Below are positions 1 to 13,700 of a stretch of 64,000 bases of DNA, in pieces; position 1 is the stretch's first letter; the number at the start of each line of letters is the position of its first letter. A program made the position numbers and the translations under genes. The notes beneath the pieces are model-generated. The model ran no database searches. It saw only the letters and a program-made list of their open reading frames with translations, and had not been told where the DNA came from. This DNA comes from Lamellibrachia columna (lineage: Eukaryota; Annelida; Polychaeta; Sabellida; Siboglinidae), in contig OY759271.1 in NCBI GenBank assembly GCA_963662155.1, forward strand, positions 37,870,345-37,934,344. The letters run 5' to 3'.

Positions 1-1047
1 GAGACAGCCTTGTGCTACAGTACGTAGAGACAGCCTTGTGTTACAGTACGTAGAGACAGCCTTGTGTTACTGTACGTAGAGACGGCCTTGAGTTACAGTA
101 CGTAGAGATGGCTTTGTGTTACAGTACGTAGAGACGGCTTTGTGTTACAGTACGTAGAGACAGCCTTGTGTTACAGTATGTAGAGACAGCCTTGTGTTAC
201 AGTATGTAGAGACAGCCTTGTGATACAGTACGTAGAGACAGCCTTGTGTTACAGTACGTAGAGACAGCCTTGTGTTACAGTATGTAGAGACAGCCTTGTT
301 TTATACTATGTAGAGACAGCCTTGTGTTACAGTATGTAGAGACAGCCTTGTGTTACAGTATGTAGAGACAGCCTTGTGTTACACTATGTAGAGACAGCCT
401 TGTGTTACAGTGTGTAGAGACAGCCTTGTGTTACAGTATATAGAGACAGCCTTGTGTTACAGTACGTAGAGACAGTCTTGTGTTACAGTACGTAGAGACG
501 GCTTTGTGTTACAGTACGTAAAGACAGCCTTGTGTTACAGTATGTAGAGACAGCCTTGTGTTACAGTATGTAGAGACAGCCTTGTGTTACAGTACGTAGA
601 GACAGCCTTGTGTTACAGTACGTAGAGACAGCCTTGTGTTACAGTATGTAGAGACAGCCTTGTTTTATACTATGTAGAGACAGCCTTGTGTTACAGTATG
701 TAGAGACAGCCTTGTGTTACAGTATGTAGAGACAGCCTTGTGTTACACTATGTAGAGACAGCCTTGTGTTACAGTGTGTAGAGACAGCCTTGTGTTACAG
801 TATATAGAGACAGCCTTGTGTTACAGTACGTAGAGACAGTCTTGTGTTACAGTACGTAGAGACGGCTTTGTGTTACAGTACGTAAAGACAGCCTTGTGTT
901 ACAGTATGTAGAGACAGCCTTGTGTTACAGTATGTAGAGACAGCCTTGTGTTACAGTACGTAGAGACAGCCTTGTGTTACAGTACATAGAGACAGCCTTG
1001 TGTTACAGTATGTAGAGACAGCCTTGTTTTACACTATGTAGAGACAG
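1..1047. repeat. 26-bp minisatellite with 364-bp higher-order period
   Basis: About 40 tandem copies of a 26-bp unit beginning GAGACAGCCTTGTGTTACAG. Variant copies recur in order: the diagnostic TTTTATAC/TTTTACAC variant is at 299, 663 and 1027, exactly 364 bp (14 units) apart. It continues off the left edge and lies in an intron of the class II PI3K gene. Confidence 0.95.
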
Positions 1048-1125
1048 CTGTCTCTACAAGGCTGTCTCTACAAGGCTGTCTCTACATACTGTAACACAAG
1101 GCTGTCTCTACATACTGTAACACAA
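1038..1125. repeat. Inverted end of the 26-bp array (palindromic junction)
   Basis: At 1038-1057 the array flips orientation through a perfect 20-bp palindrome (GTAGAGACAG then its reverse complement). About three reverse-complement copies follow (GTCTCTACA, ACTGTAACACAAGGCT), two of them shortened, before a different array starts. Confidence 0.9.
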
Positions 1126-1597
1126 TGAGCCTGTATGTCATCATTGAGCCTGTATGTCAACAATGAGCCTGTATGTCATCAATGAGCCTGTATGTCAACA
1201 ATGAGCCTGTATGTCAACAATGAGCCTGTATGTCATCAATGAGCCTGTATGTCATCAATGAGCCTGTATGTCATCAATGAGCCTGTATGTCAACAATGAG
1301 CCTGTATGTCATCAATGAGCCTGTATGTCAACAATGAGCCTGTATGTCATCAATGAGCCTGTATGTCAACAATGAGCCTGTATGTCAACAATGAGCCTGT
1401 ATGTCATCAATGAGCCTGTATGTCAACAATGAGCCTGTATGTCATCAATGAGCCTGTATGTCAACAATGAGCCTGTATGTCATCAATGAGCCTGTATGTC
1501 AACAATGAGCCTGTATGTCATCAATGAGCCTGTATGTCAACAATGAGCCTGTATGTCATCAATGAGTCTGTATGTAATCAATGAGCCTGTATGTCAT
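1122..1597. repeat. 19-bp minisatellite ending at a splice acceptor
   Basis: About 25 copies of CAATGAGCCTGTATGTCAT, with the last base alternating A/T. The array stops about 13 bp before the acceptor (TTATTTGCAG) of the exon at 1611, so it occupies the branch-point and polypyrimidine region. Confidence 0.95.
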
Positions 1598-1610
1598 GTG
1601 TTATTTGCAG

Positions 1611-1736
1611 GATGATTGACGAGAGTCTGCGGTCCACATTTACACAGATCAACTTCTTCCTCCATAACCTGGCGCAGATGAAGTTCTCGGGCCACACAGA
1701 GGGTGCTCTCCTCTCCTTCATTCCCAAGACCTACAG
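1611..1736 (+). CDS. PIK3C2 exon a (pre-PX region)
   Basis: Acceptor TTATTTGCAG, donor CTACAG|GTTCGC. It encodes the segment [12 protein letters not shown] through FIPKTY, which links the kinase domain to PX in class II PI3Ks. It enters in phase 2 and leaves in phase 2. Confidence 0.9.
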
Positions 1737-4700
1737 GTTCGCACTGGGCGTAGCTTCACTGTTCATCATTGTTTGTATTTAGTGCCTACTTTACACATCC
1801 GATGTTGTCATTAAGTGTTGTCGGGAGATGTAGGAGTCTCCCTTACTCCATATTCTCAGCCTAATGTTTACAGCCAATGTAAGAGTCTCCCTTACTCCAT
1901 ATTCTCAGCCTAATGTTTACAGCCAATGTAAGAGTCTCCCTTACTCCATATTCTCAGCCTAATGTTTACAGCCAATGTAAGAGTCTCCCTTACTCCATAT
2001 TCTCAGCCTAATGTTTACAGCCAATGTAAGAGTCTCCCTTACTCCATATTCTTAGCCTAATGTTTACAGCCAATGTAAGAGTCTCCTTTACTCCATATTC
2101 TCAGCCTAATGTTTACAGCCAATGTAAGAGTCTCCCTTACTCCATATTCTCAGCCTAATGTTTACAGCCAATGTAAGAGTCTCCCTTACTCCATATTCTC
2201 AGCCTAATGTTTACAGCCAATGTAAGAGTCTCCTTTACTCCATATTCTCAGCCTAATGTTTACAGCCAATGTAAGAGTCTCCTTTACTCCATATTATCAG
2301 CCTAATGTTTACAGCCAATGTAAGAGTCTCCTTTACTCCATATTCTCAGCCTAATGTTTACAGCCAATGTAGCATCATACATTGTGCTCTGCCTAACAGA
2401 AACACAACACAAACAGCCTTTTGAAAGAATTAGATGTATTGGTTCAGGATGGCACAGAATTAGATGTATTGGTTCAGGATGGCACAGAATTAGATGTATT
2501 GGTTCAGGATGGCACAGAATTAGATGTATTGGTTCAGGATGGCACAGAATTAGATGTATTGGTTCAGGATGGCACAGAATTAGATGTATTGGTTCAGGAT
2601 GGCACAGAATTAGATGTATTGGTTCAGGATGGCACAGAATTAGATGTATTGGTTCAGGATGGCACAGAATTAGATGTATTGGTTCAGGATGGCACAGAAT
2701 TAGATGTATTGGTTCAGGATGGCACAGAATTAGATGTATTGGTTCAGGATGGCACAGAATTAGATGTATTGGTTCAGGATGGCACAGAATTAGATGTATT
2801 GGTTCAGGATGGCACAGAATTAGATGTATTGGTTCAGGATGGCACAGAATTAGATGTATTGGTTCAGGATGGCACAGCATTAGATGTATTGGTTCAGGAT
2901 GGCACAGAATTAGATGTATTGGTTCAGGATGGCACAGAATTATATGTATTGGTTCAGGATGGCACAGAATTAGATGTATTGGTTCAGGATGGCACAGAAT
3001 TAGATGTATTGGTTCAGGATGGCACAGAATTAGATGTATTGGTTCAGGATGGCGCATAATTAGATGTATTGGTTCAGGATGGCGCAGAATTAGATGTATT
3101 GGTTCAGGATGGCGCAGAATTAGATGTATTGGTTCAGGATGGCACAGAATTAGATGTATTGGTTCAGGATGGCACAGAATTAGATGTATTGGTTCAGGAT
3201 GGCACAGAATTAGATGTATTGGTTCAGGATGGCACAGAATTAGATGTATTGGTTCAGGATGGCACAGAATTAGATGTATTGGTTCAGGATGGCACAGAAC
3301 CATTCCCTATTCCCACTGTATTCAAATACACCACTTACGGAAATCAGCCGCTTTGTAGAATTAAATTGTGCTGGCCAAAATTATTCTCTTAAGTGAAGTC
3401 CATTAGTTATAAGTCTGTAAGTAATGAGATTTACAGGGCATGGAACTTGATTTATTCACCTATTGACCATTGCACCCTCGATGTGCCAATAGCTTCCTTC
3501 CATCTACTTGCCATCTAGGGTTTTTGCAATGTGTTCCATTGGCACTGATGTAGGGCCAACTGATGTAGGGTCAACTGATGTTATATAATTTCTTGTATGT
3601 GTGTATGTTCACATACGTTTGTTGCTTTTGACAATGTGTGCATTATTCAAAGATGTGAATCTGCAGAAACCATTTCTGCACACCAAACACTCTCCTCCAC
3701 AGTCTCATGTCAATTGTCTTGTCATCTTTCTGCACACCAAACACTCTCCTCCACAGTCTCATGTCAATTGTCTTGTCATCTTTCTGCACACCAAACACTC
3801 TCCTCCACAGTCTTGCCATCTTTTCAACATTTCTCTCAACAGTCTTTAATTTGGCAGCATTCACACGGACGGAAAGATCAGCAGTGTGGAGATATATGGC
3901 TACCAGAAGAGGTACAACCCAGAGAAGTATTATGTAAGTTTGTTGTAAGTACATACATAAGATATACAAGAAGTGCACATTTGTCACAGTCCGTGTGCAC
4001 TTCATTTAGTGACAGTTTGGCTAAATTAAAATTTATAAGTTGTACACTTAATTAGCTGGGTCAGTGGTATACACATCCGTATCATGTTGTCATTGGGTGT
4101 TTATTAGTTTGAGGTTTCTTCTTTACATCGACCGCAGCCGGTCTGCTTAAAATGTTGTCATTGGGTGTTTACTAGTTTAAGGTTTCTTCTTTACATTGAC
4201 AGCAGCCAGTCTGCTTAAAATGTTGTCATTGGGTGTTTATTAGTTTAAGGTTTCTTCTTTACATCGACAGCAGCCAGTCTGCTTAAAATGTTGTCATTGG
4301 GTGTTTACTAGTTTAAGGTTTCTTCTTTACATTGACAGCAGCCAGTCTGCTTAAAATGTTGTCATTGGGTGTTTATTAGTTTAAGGTTTCTTCTTTACAT
4401 CGACAGCAGCCAGTCTGCTTAAAATGTTGTCATTGAGTGTTTATTAGTTTAAAGTTTCTTCTTTACATCGACAGCAGCCACTCTGTTTAAAATGTTGTAA
4501 TTGGGTATTTATTAGTTTAAGGTTTCTTCTTTACATCGACAGCAGCCAGTCTGCTTAAAATGTTGTCATTGGGTGTTTATTAGTTTAAGGTTTCTTCTTT
4601 ACATTGACAGCAGCCAGTCTGCTTAAAATGTTGTCATTGGGTGTTTATTAGTTTAAGGTTTCTTCTTTACATCGACATTGTTGCACAACTAATACGTTTT

Positions 4701-7700
4701 AGTTGATCTTTGTTAGTGTACATGGTTTAGCCAGAAATGGAAAACCTTGTAATAATTTTTTTTGTGGGTGATTTCAGCATGTTTTTTCAGAGCATTGTAT
4801 ATTTTGAAATACCTGTGTTGCGTAAATGGAGCTTTTGTGAAGCATGTTGCTGTGTTCACTTCTGGTCTGTGTGTCATGTTGCTGTGTTCACTTCTGGTCT
4901 GTGTGTCATGTTGCTGTGTTCACTTCTGGTCTGTGTGTCATGTTGCTGTGTTCACTTCTGGTCTGTGTGTCATGTTGCTGTGTTCACTTCTGGTCTGTGT
5001 GTCATGTTGCTGTGTTCACTTCTGGTCTGTGTGTCATGTTGCTGTGTTCACTTCTGGTATGTGTGTCATGTTGCTGTGTTCACTTCTGGTCTGTGTGTCA
5101 TGTTGCTGTGTTCACTTCTGGTCTGTGTGTCATGTTGCTGTGTTCACTTCTGGTCTGTGTGTCATGTTGCTGTGTTCACTTCTGGTCTGTGTGTCATGTT
5201 GCTGTGTTCACTTCTGGTCTGTGTGTCATGTTGCTGTGTTCACTTCTGGTCTGTGTGTCATGTTGCTGTGTTCACTTCTGGTCTGTGTGTCATGCAATGT
5301 GGATTACAGTCGCGCCTCGTTATTATGCGCCCTGTTATTACGCGGATTCGGATATAACGCGGTCGGTCGTGGACCCCGATTTTCTGCCGCCAGGGGAAAA
5401 TGCCAAATGGGCCTGCTTAAACCTACTTAGAATTGCTTTGACAATTCTCAAGAAACATTAGGCGAACAATGTCAATGAACGAGTATCAATGTTTTGGTTT
5501 TTTTTGCGCTGCTGCCGACAGCAATGGCTGTCGCTGACTTCGCTTCGACGGTTTGTAAATTGCAATCGAGATTCATAAATACGCCTCTTGTTCGAATCAG
5601 ATCAACAGTTTTAAATGCATTTAGTATGCAATGCCAACATAACACTTGGGTGAAATGACATGCTTCCATTACATCGTAAATTTAATTGTTTTCGCGATGC
5701 GAAACCAACATGCCAAATTCCTAACCCAAGGCACTATCGGTGCGTGAAAATACGAATTCGTCATCCGCATATGAAACGACGAATCGATGTTAAGTGGTGC
5801 GTAATACATTTATGCTTCGGTCGAGATCGGTTGCAAGACGAAGTGAAACAAATATTAATTCTTCCTATTGTCGTTTTCTGTTTTTTATCAGCTTATATGC
5901 TACGTTTGTCAAATCATACGTTTTCGGCTGCTCAGATCAAGTGTGTTGTTGAGTTCAAGAATAAACATGGTGTGACATTTAAATATAATACACGTTGATG
6001 CTAGTATAAGTTTAATAAGTTCCATAAACTGCATGTTGGCGTATAAGACAATGCTGCAACCACACAGGGCTTCGACAGCGTTCACGGACTTGGTGCAGCG
6101 GGCGTCGATCGCTGTTGTTTAGTAGCTCCCTGGTGGCAGATATGGGAACAAATAACGCGCCTCGCGTACAGCGCAGTCCGAAGTCGTGGACCCCGACCAC
6201 CGAGTTATAACGAGGCTCGATTGTATATATGTACAAGATGTATATTGTGTCGCCCCTGTATATATGTCGGCATTAATAACTCTGTATACACCTTACCAAT
6301 CATTGAGATCTGCTGAACGGAGCTTGTTAGCTGTTCCTTCCTCCACAGTCTCAGTGTCCCAGGCTTGACAGGTTCTGATCAGTCATTCCCAGGTCTCAGA
6401 GGTTTTTGTCAGTCATTGTCCTGCGTCTGACAGGTTCTCATCAGTCATTGTCCTGCGTCTGACAGGTTCTCATAAGTCATTGTCACGGGTCTGACAGGTT
6501 CTCATCAGTCATTGTGTCATCGCCGTATTTTGCAGATCTACATCCTGAAGGTGGACCGGGTCAAGCAGACGATGCCGTCATTTGTCTTCCGCCGCTACTC
6601 TGAGTTCCAGGAACTACATCACAAGCTTCTGTTGACCTTCTCTTTGGCCAGGCTGCCCAGTCTGTCCGGCAGGTTAGTCTCCTCTGTCCACTGTTTCCGG
6701 AGAGGATATTTAAAACCCCCTCAACTGATCTAGTCCATCACAAATCAGGTTTGTTGATGTTCACATATGTAGCATGTGGATAGTAATACGTAGTGTGTGG
6801 ATAGTTTAAGTAATCTGTAACATGTGGATAGTTTAAGTAATCTGTAGCGTGTGGATAGTTTAAGTAATATGTAGCGTGTGGATTGTTTAAGTAATTTGTA
6901 GCGTGTGGATAGTTTAAGTAATTTGTAGTGTGTGGATAGTTTAAGTAATATGTAGCGTGTGGACAGTTTAAATAATCTGTTGTGTGTGTGGATAGTTTAA
7001 GTAATCTGTATTGTGTTGATAGTGTAAGTAATCTGTAGCATGTGGATAGTTTAAGTAATCTGTAGCGTGTGGATAGTTTAAGTAATATGTAGCGTGTGGA
7101 TAGTTTAAGTAATTTGTAGCGTGTGGATAGTTTAAGTAATTTGTAGTGTGTGGATAGTTTAAGTAATTTGTAGTGTGTGGATAGTTTAAGTAATATGTAG
7201 TGTGTGGATTGTTTAAGTAATTTGTAGTGTGTGGATTGTTTAAGTAATTTGTAGCATGTGGATAGTTTAAGTAATCTGTAGCATGTGGATAGTTTAAGTA
7301 ATTTGTAGTGTGTGGATAGTTTAAGTAATCTGTAGCATGTGGATAGTTTAAGTAATATGTAGCGTGTGGATTGTTTAAGTAATTTGTAGCGTGTGGATAG
7401 TTTAAGTAATTTGTAGTGTGTGGATAGTTTAAGTAATATGTAGCGTGTGGATAGTTTAAGTAATATGTATAGTTGGTTTAATAAAAGCATTAGATTTGGT
7501 AAATAGTGAAAGTGAGTAGCCTTGTGTCAGCGTATATAGAGCTGGATTTGGCATTCACTATCATTTTATTGTTATGCCAATACATCACGCAGAAAATTTT
7601 GATAATATTTTTAAGTAAAATGCATACAGCAAATATCACTGAGCAAGATGCAACACATTTTCAAAAAGTCATTTCGGTTTTCTTTTGAGAACCCCGACTT

Positions 7701-10700
7701 TATTCGTTTATCATGTGAGGTCTGTTTTCATGTGATCAATGTTGTCTTGTGTCAGAGTGATCCTGGGATGAAATCATGATCCTGGGACGGACCCATGTGA
7801 GGCCTGTATTCATGCGATCTGTGTTGTCTTATGTCAGAGTTATCTTGGGACGGACCCATGTGAGGCCTGCATTCTGTAGCATATGGATAGTCTAAGTAAT
7901 ACGTAGTGTGTGGATAGTTTAAGTAATCTGTAACATGTGGATAGTTTAAGTAATCTGTTGTGTGTGTGTGGATAGTTTAAGTAATCTGTATTGTGTTGAT
8001 AGTGTAAGTAATCTGTAGCATGTGGATAGTTTAAGTAATCTGTGGTGTGTGGATAGTTTATGTAATCTGTAGCATGTGAATAGTTTAAGTAATCTGTAGT
8101 GTGTGGATAGTTTAAGTAATATGTAGCATGTGGATAGTTTAAGTAATATGTAGCGTGTGGATTGTTTAAGTAATATGTAGTGTGTGAATTGTTTAAGTAA
8201 TATATAGCATGTGGATTGTTTAAATAATATGTAGCATGTGGATTGGTTAAGTAATATGTAGTGTGTTGATAGTGTAAGTAATCTGTAGCATGTGGATAGT
8301 TTAAGTAATCTGTAGTGTGTGGATTGTTTATGTAATCTGTAGCATGTGGATAGTTTAAGTAATCTGTAGCGTGTGGATAGTTTAAGTAATATGTAGCGTG
8401 TGGATAGTTTAAGTAATATGTAGCGTGTGGATTGTTTAAGTAATATGTAGCATGTGGATAGTTTAAGTAATTTGTAGCGTGTGGATAGTTTAAGTAATAT
8501 GTAGCATGTGGATAGTTTAAGTAATATGTAGAGTGTGGATAGTTTAAGTAATATGTAGCGTGTGGATAGTTTAAGTAATATGTATAATTGGTTTAATAAA
8601 AGCATTAGATTTGGTAAATAGTGAAAGTGAGTAGCCTTGTGTCAGCGTAAATAGAGCTGGACCGTTTCATCTGGGTTTGGCATTCACTGTCATTTTATTG
8701 TTATGCCAATACATCACGCAGAAAATGTTGATGATATTTTAAAGTAAAATGCATACAGCAAATATCACTGAGCAAGATGCAACACATTTTCAAAAAGTCC
8801 TTTCCATTTTCTTTTGAGCACCCGACTTTATTCGTTTACCATGTGAGGTCTGTTTTCATGTGATCTGTGTTGTCTTGTGTCAGAGTGATCCTGGGGTGGA
8901 ATCATGTGAGGCCTGTATTCATGTGATCTGTGTTGTCTTGTGTCAGAGTGATCCTGGGGTGGAATCATGTGAGGCCTGTATTCATGTGATCTGTGTTGTC
9001 TTGTGTCAGAGTGATCCTGGGACGGACCCATGTGAGGCCTGTATTCATGTGATCTGTGTTATCGTATGTCAGAGTTTTCCTGGGATGGACCCATGTGAGT
9101 GATATGAGGCCTGTATTCATGTGATCTGTGTTGTCTTATGTCAGAGTGATCCTGGGACGGACCCATGTGAGGCCTGTATTCATGTGATCTGTGTTGTCTT
9201 ATGTCAGAGTGATCCTGGGACGGACCCATGTGAGGCCTGTATTCATGTGATCTGTGTTGTCTTATGTCAGAGTTATCCTGGGACGGACCCATGTGAGGCC
9301 TGTATTCATGTGATCTGTGTTGTCTTATGTCAGAGTGATCCTGGGACGGACCCATGTGAGGCCTGTATTCATGTGATCTGTGTTGTCTTATGTCAGAGTG
9401 ATCCTGGGACGGACCCATGTGAGGCCTGTATTCATGTGATCTGTGTTGTCTTATATCAGAGTGATCCTGGGACGGACCCATGTGAGGCCTGTATTCATGT
9501 GATCTGTGTTGTCTTATGTCAGAGTTATCCTGGGACAGACCCATGTGAGGCCTGTATTCATGTGATCTGTGTTGTCTTATGTCAGAGTGATCCTGGGACG
9601 GACCCATGTGAGGCCTGTATTCATGTGATCTGTGTTGTCTTATGTCAGAGTGATCCTGGGACGGACCCATGTGAGGCCTGTATTCATGTGATCTGTGTTG
9701 TCTTATGTCAGAGTGATCCTGGGACGGACCCATGTGAGGCCTGTATTCATGTGATCTGTGTTGTCTTATGTCAGAGTGATCCTGGGACGGACCCATGTGA
9801 GGTCTGTGGCGGCCGTCAGGAAGGAAGCTGTCGAGACTTTCATCAAACATCTCTTCAGTCTCGAGCCAGAAATCTCCGAGGTGCAGTGCGTTGTGGTACT
9901 CTCTGAAGCAGTTTTGCATTTACTTTTTTGTTCACTTTGTAACACACATAACATAACACACATAACATAACATAACACATAACACATAACATAACACATA
10001 ACATAACACAACACATAACATAACACATAACATAACACAACACAACATAACACACATAACATAACACAACACATAACATAACACATAACATAATGCATAA
10101 CAAAACACACATAACACAACACAACACATAACATAACACATAACATAACACATAACATAACACAACACATAACATAACACACATAACATAACACAACACA
10201 TAACACAACACATAACATAATGCATAACAAAACACATATAACATGCTTTTATATATTGCAACATTTACTTTGTACTTGATGTTGTACAAATGTTGCTCAC
10301 TTTGAAAATAATATTTAAAATAGCTTTTTTGCTTTCCGACTCATGAAGCAGTATATGATATGACGATTTTCATCTTCTAAAATTAAGAAAAAAAATAAAA
10401 TTCATGGAACTTTACTTAATAACACCTTCGAGTGAAGCTATCTGATATAAAAGGTACGTTCTTATACAGCAAGGTATCCAGTTATATAACGCAGTATTGT
10501 GACTGCTTAAAGAACTTTACACTTCACCCTTGGCAGGCCTGTTCATTCAGCACCATTTCAATTTATCTCAGAAGTATTCAGCCATGCTGCGATTACTACA
10601 CAAAGATTATTCATTCGCATATCCACCATTGTCTGTAGCCAGGTATTCATTTATACAGCTGAGTGAACTGCAGCAACATTGGGTGAACGGAATTGCTAGT

Positions 10701-13700
10701 TTCGAAACGGCAGCAAGAGGATTCAAACTCGGGTTCTCTCGATTGAGAGTTAACAGCGTTCTAACTGCTGTGCTACCATGTTTTTTCCATATAGCCATAT
10801 ACTTTTGGAATAATAACACAAACTGGACTGTAGATCCTGAATAGATTACTGTATGTGTATTCACACAATTGTATAGGCCTACAACATTTATAAAACTAGT
10901 TTAGTTATATTTTTGTGTGATCCAAATTTTCTGAATGAATCTATCCAGTCTAAGACAGTTCTCAGTGAATTCCTTTTGTTAAATTAAGATCAGTTGTATG
11001 TTTTCTCCATTGCAGAATGACATCGTTTACACATTCTTCCATCCAATGCTGCGTGATGAACAAGACATTGACAAGACAAACCTGCAGAAGCTGAAGGGTG
11101 AGTGTCCCACTGTGACAGCTCACGTCCCGCTGTGACAGCTCACGTCCCGCTGTGACAGCTACTGTCCCGCTGTGACAGCTCACATCCCACTGTGACAGCT
11201 CATGTCCCGCTGTGACAGCTCATGTCCCGCTGTGACAGCTCACATCCTGCTGTGACAGCTCACGTCCCACTGTGACAGCTCACGTCCCGCTGTGACAGCT
11301 CACGTCCCGCTGTGACAGCTACTGTCCCGCTGTGACAGCTCATGTCCCACTGTGACAGCTCATGTCCCGCTGTGACAGCTCATGTCCCGCTGTGACAGCT
11401 CACGTCCCACTGTGACAGCTCATGTCCCGCTGTCACAGCTCATGTCCCGCTGTCACAGCTCATGTCCCGCTGTCACAGCTCACGTCCCGCTGTCACAGCT
11501 CACGTCCCACTGTCACAGCTCACGTCCCACTGTCACAGCTCATGTCCCACTATGACAGCTCATTATTAGTATTCTTTTTATTTTTGTTGCACTTCATTTT
11601 GATTGGCACATTTACCATATTGTCTTGATAGTTTTCTCCATGTTTTTCAGAGAAACCGTGTATGCAGTTGCCAGATCTGGACATACAAAGTCAAATCAAA
11701 CTTTCTCTCTTCTACAAGAGTAATGCATTCACGGTTATGGTGATGCACGTCAAAGACCTGGTGAGTGTCAGCTAGTTGGAATGATACAATGTGGTAGCTG
11801 CCAGATATCATGGTGATTCACATCAAAGAACAACCAGTCAGAATGATATTGAAGTAGCTGTGAGATATCATGGTGATTCACATCATATACCAACCAGTCA
11901 GATTGATATTGTAGTAGCTGTCAGATATCATGGTGATTCACCTCAAAGAACAACCAGCCGGAATGATATTGTAGTAGCAGTCAGATATCATGGTGATTCA
12001 CCTCAAAGAACAACCAGCCGGAATGATATTGTAGTAGCAGTCAGATATCATGGTGATTCACCTCAAAGAACAACCAGCCGGAATGATATTGTAGTAGCAG
12101 TCAGATATCATGGTGATTCACCTCAAAGAACAACCAGCCGGAATGATATTGTAGTAGCAGTCAGATATCATGGTGCTTTATGGCAAAGGCATGGGTTGTA
12201 ATGATACATGTTATTATGTTGTGACAGGTAATTGGAGAAATTCATAATATAATTGTTATTATTATCAGTGTAAACATGTCTGAATCATGTTAAATGCTGT
12301 TTGCATGGGTTTTATGGGTAGAATGCGAGAAGGAAATATATCTGGTTGCTACCATGTACATTGTTAGTGTGAATACTGTCACTGTAACGTACATGAAGGG
12401 GCAGTTTATGTATTGTATTTGTCAATGAGTGAGTTGTGTGAGTGTGTGTAGGTTGCGCAGGGTGATGAGGCTCCCGACCCCTACGTGAAGCTCTATCTGC
12501 TGCCAGACCCAACCAAGCTGACAAAGAGAAAGACAAAGATCGCCAAAGGCACGTTCCATCCAACATACAACGAGATGGTAAGTCTGTATAAACAAGCCGC
12601 ACATGTCTGATCAAAGTGAGCCACACATAGGTGAGGCTTCTTTGTCTACTTGATATCTCGGAACATGTCTGATCAAAGTGAGCCACACATAGGTGAGGCT
12701 TCTTTGTCTACTTGATATCTCGGAACATGTCTGATCAAAGTGAGCCACACATAGGTGAGGCTTCTTTGTCTACTTGATATCTTGGTACATGTCTGATCAA
12801 AGTGAGCCACACATAGGTGAGGCTTCTTTGTCTACTTGATATCTCGGAACATGTCTGATCAAAGTGAGCCACACATAGGTGAGGCTTCTTTGTCTACTTG
12901 ATATCTTGGTACATAATCTGATTAAAGTGAGCCACACATAGGTGAGGCTTCTTTGTCTACTTGATATCTTGGTACATGTCTGATCAAAGTGAGCCACACA
13001 TAGGTGAGGCTTCTTTGTCTACTTGGTATCTTGGAACATGTCTGATCAAAGTGAGCCACACATAGGTGAGGCTTCTTTGTCTACTTGATATCTTGGTACA
13101 TGTCTGATCAAAGTGAGCCACACATAGGTGAGGCTTCTTTGTCTACTTGATATCTTGGTACATAATCTGATTAAAGTGAGCCACACATAGGTGAGGCTTC
13201 TTTGTCTACTTGATATCTTGGTACATGTCTGATCAAAGTGAGCCACACATAGGTGAGGCTTCTTTGTCTACTTGATATCTTGGTACATAATCTGATCAAA
13301 GTGAGCCACACATAGGTGAGGCTTCTTTGTCTACTTGATATCTCGGAACATGTCTGATCAAAGTGAGCCACACATAGGTGAGGCTTCTTTGTCTACTTGA
13401 TATCTTGGTACATAATCTGATTAAAGTGAGCCACACATAGGTGAGGCTTCTTTGTCTACTTGATATCTTGGTACATGTCTGATCAAAGTGAGCCACACAT
13501 AGGTGAGGCTTCTTTGTCTACTTGGTATCTTGGAACATGTCTGATCAAAGTGAGCCACACATAGGTGAGGCTTCTTTGTCTACTTGATATCTTGGTACAT
13601 GTCTGATCAAAGTGAGCCACACATAGGTGAGGCTTCTTTGTCTACTTGATATCTTGGTACATAATCTGATTAAAGTGAGCCACACATAGGTGAGGCTTCT

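Larger units (their letters stand above)
1737..3857. other. PIK3C2 intron filled with three minisatellites
   Basis: The intron between exons a and b. It contains a 49-bp array (1831-2370), a 30-bp array (2426-3299), 370 bp of ordinary sequence with no recognisable gene (3300-3672) and a 54-bp triplicate next to the exon b acceptor. Confidence 0.85.

Noticed and set aside
2302..3392. Four long open frames (up to 334 codons) on both strands
   Set aside because: They are translations of a 30-bp tandem array; period-3 units make stop-free frames on both strands. They fall in a PIK3C2 intron.
4737..5461. Three overlapping 205-222 codon Cys/Val-rich frames
   Set aside because: A 32-bp unit read through all frames; no start context or homology, intronic.
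6738..8605. Minus-strand 250- and 219-codon Leu/Ser/Tyr repeat proteins
   Set aside because: 9-codon translations of the 27-bp array.
8828..9919. Apparent His/Arg-rich and Cys-rich repeat proteins of 261-286 codons
   Set aside because: 63-bp array translations. The real coding part (9775-9880) uses a different frame, fixed by splicing and homology.
9766..10289. Minus-strand Cys/Tyr/Val-rich 'membrane protein' frames
   Set aside because: Low-complexity ACATAAC repeat.
10470..10786. SINE head as a functional tRNA gene
   Set aside because: Only the A- and B-box-like parts are preserved; no full cloverleaf could be folded, and the body is shared by other copies.
11791..12201. 136-codon plus frame
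   Set aside because: 60-bp array translation within an intron.
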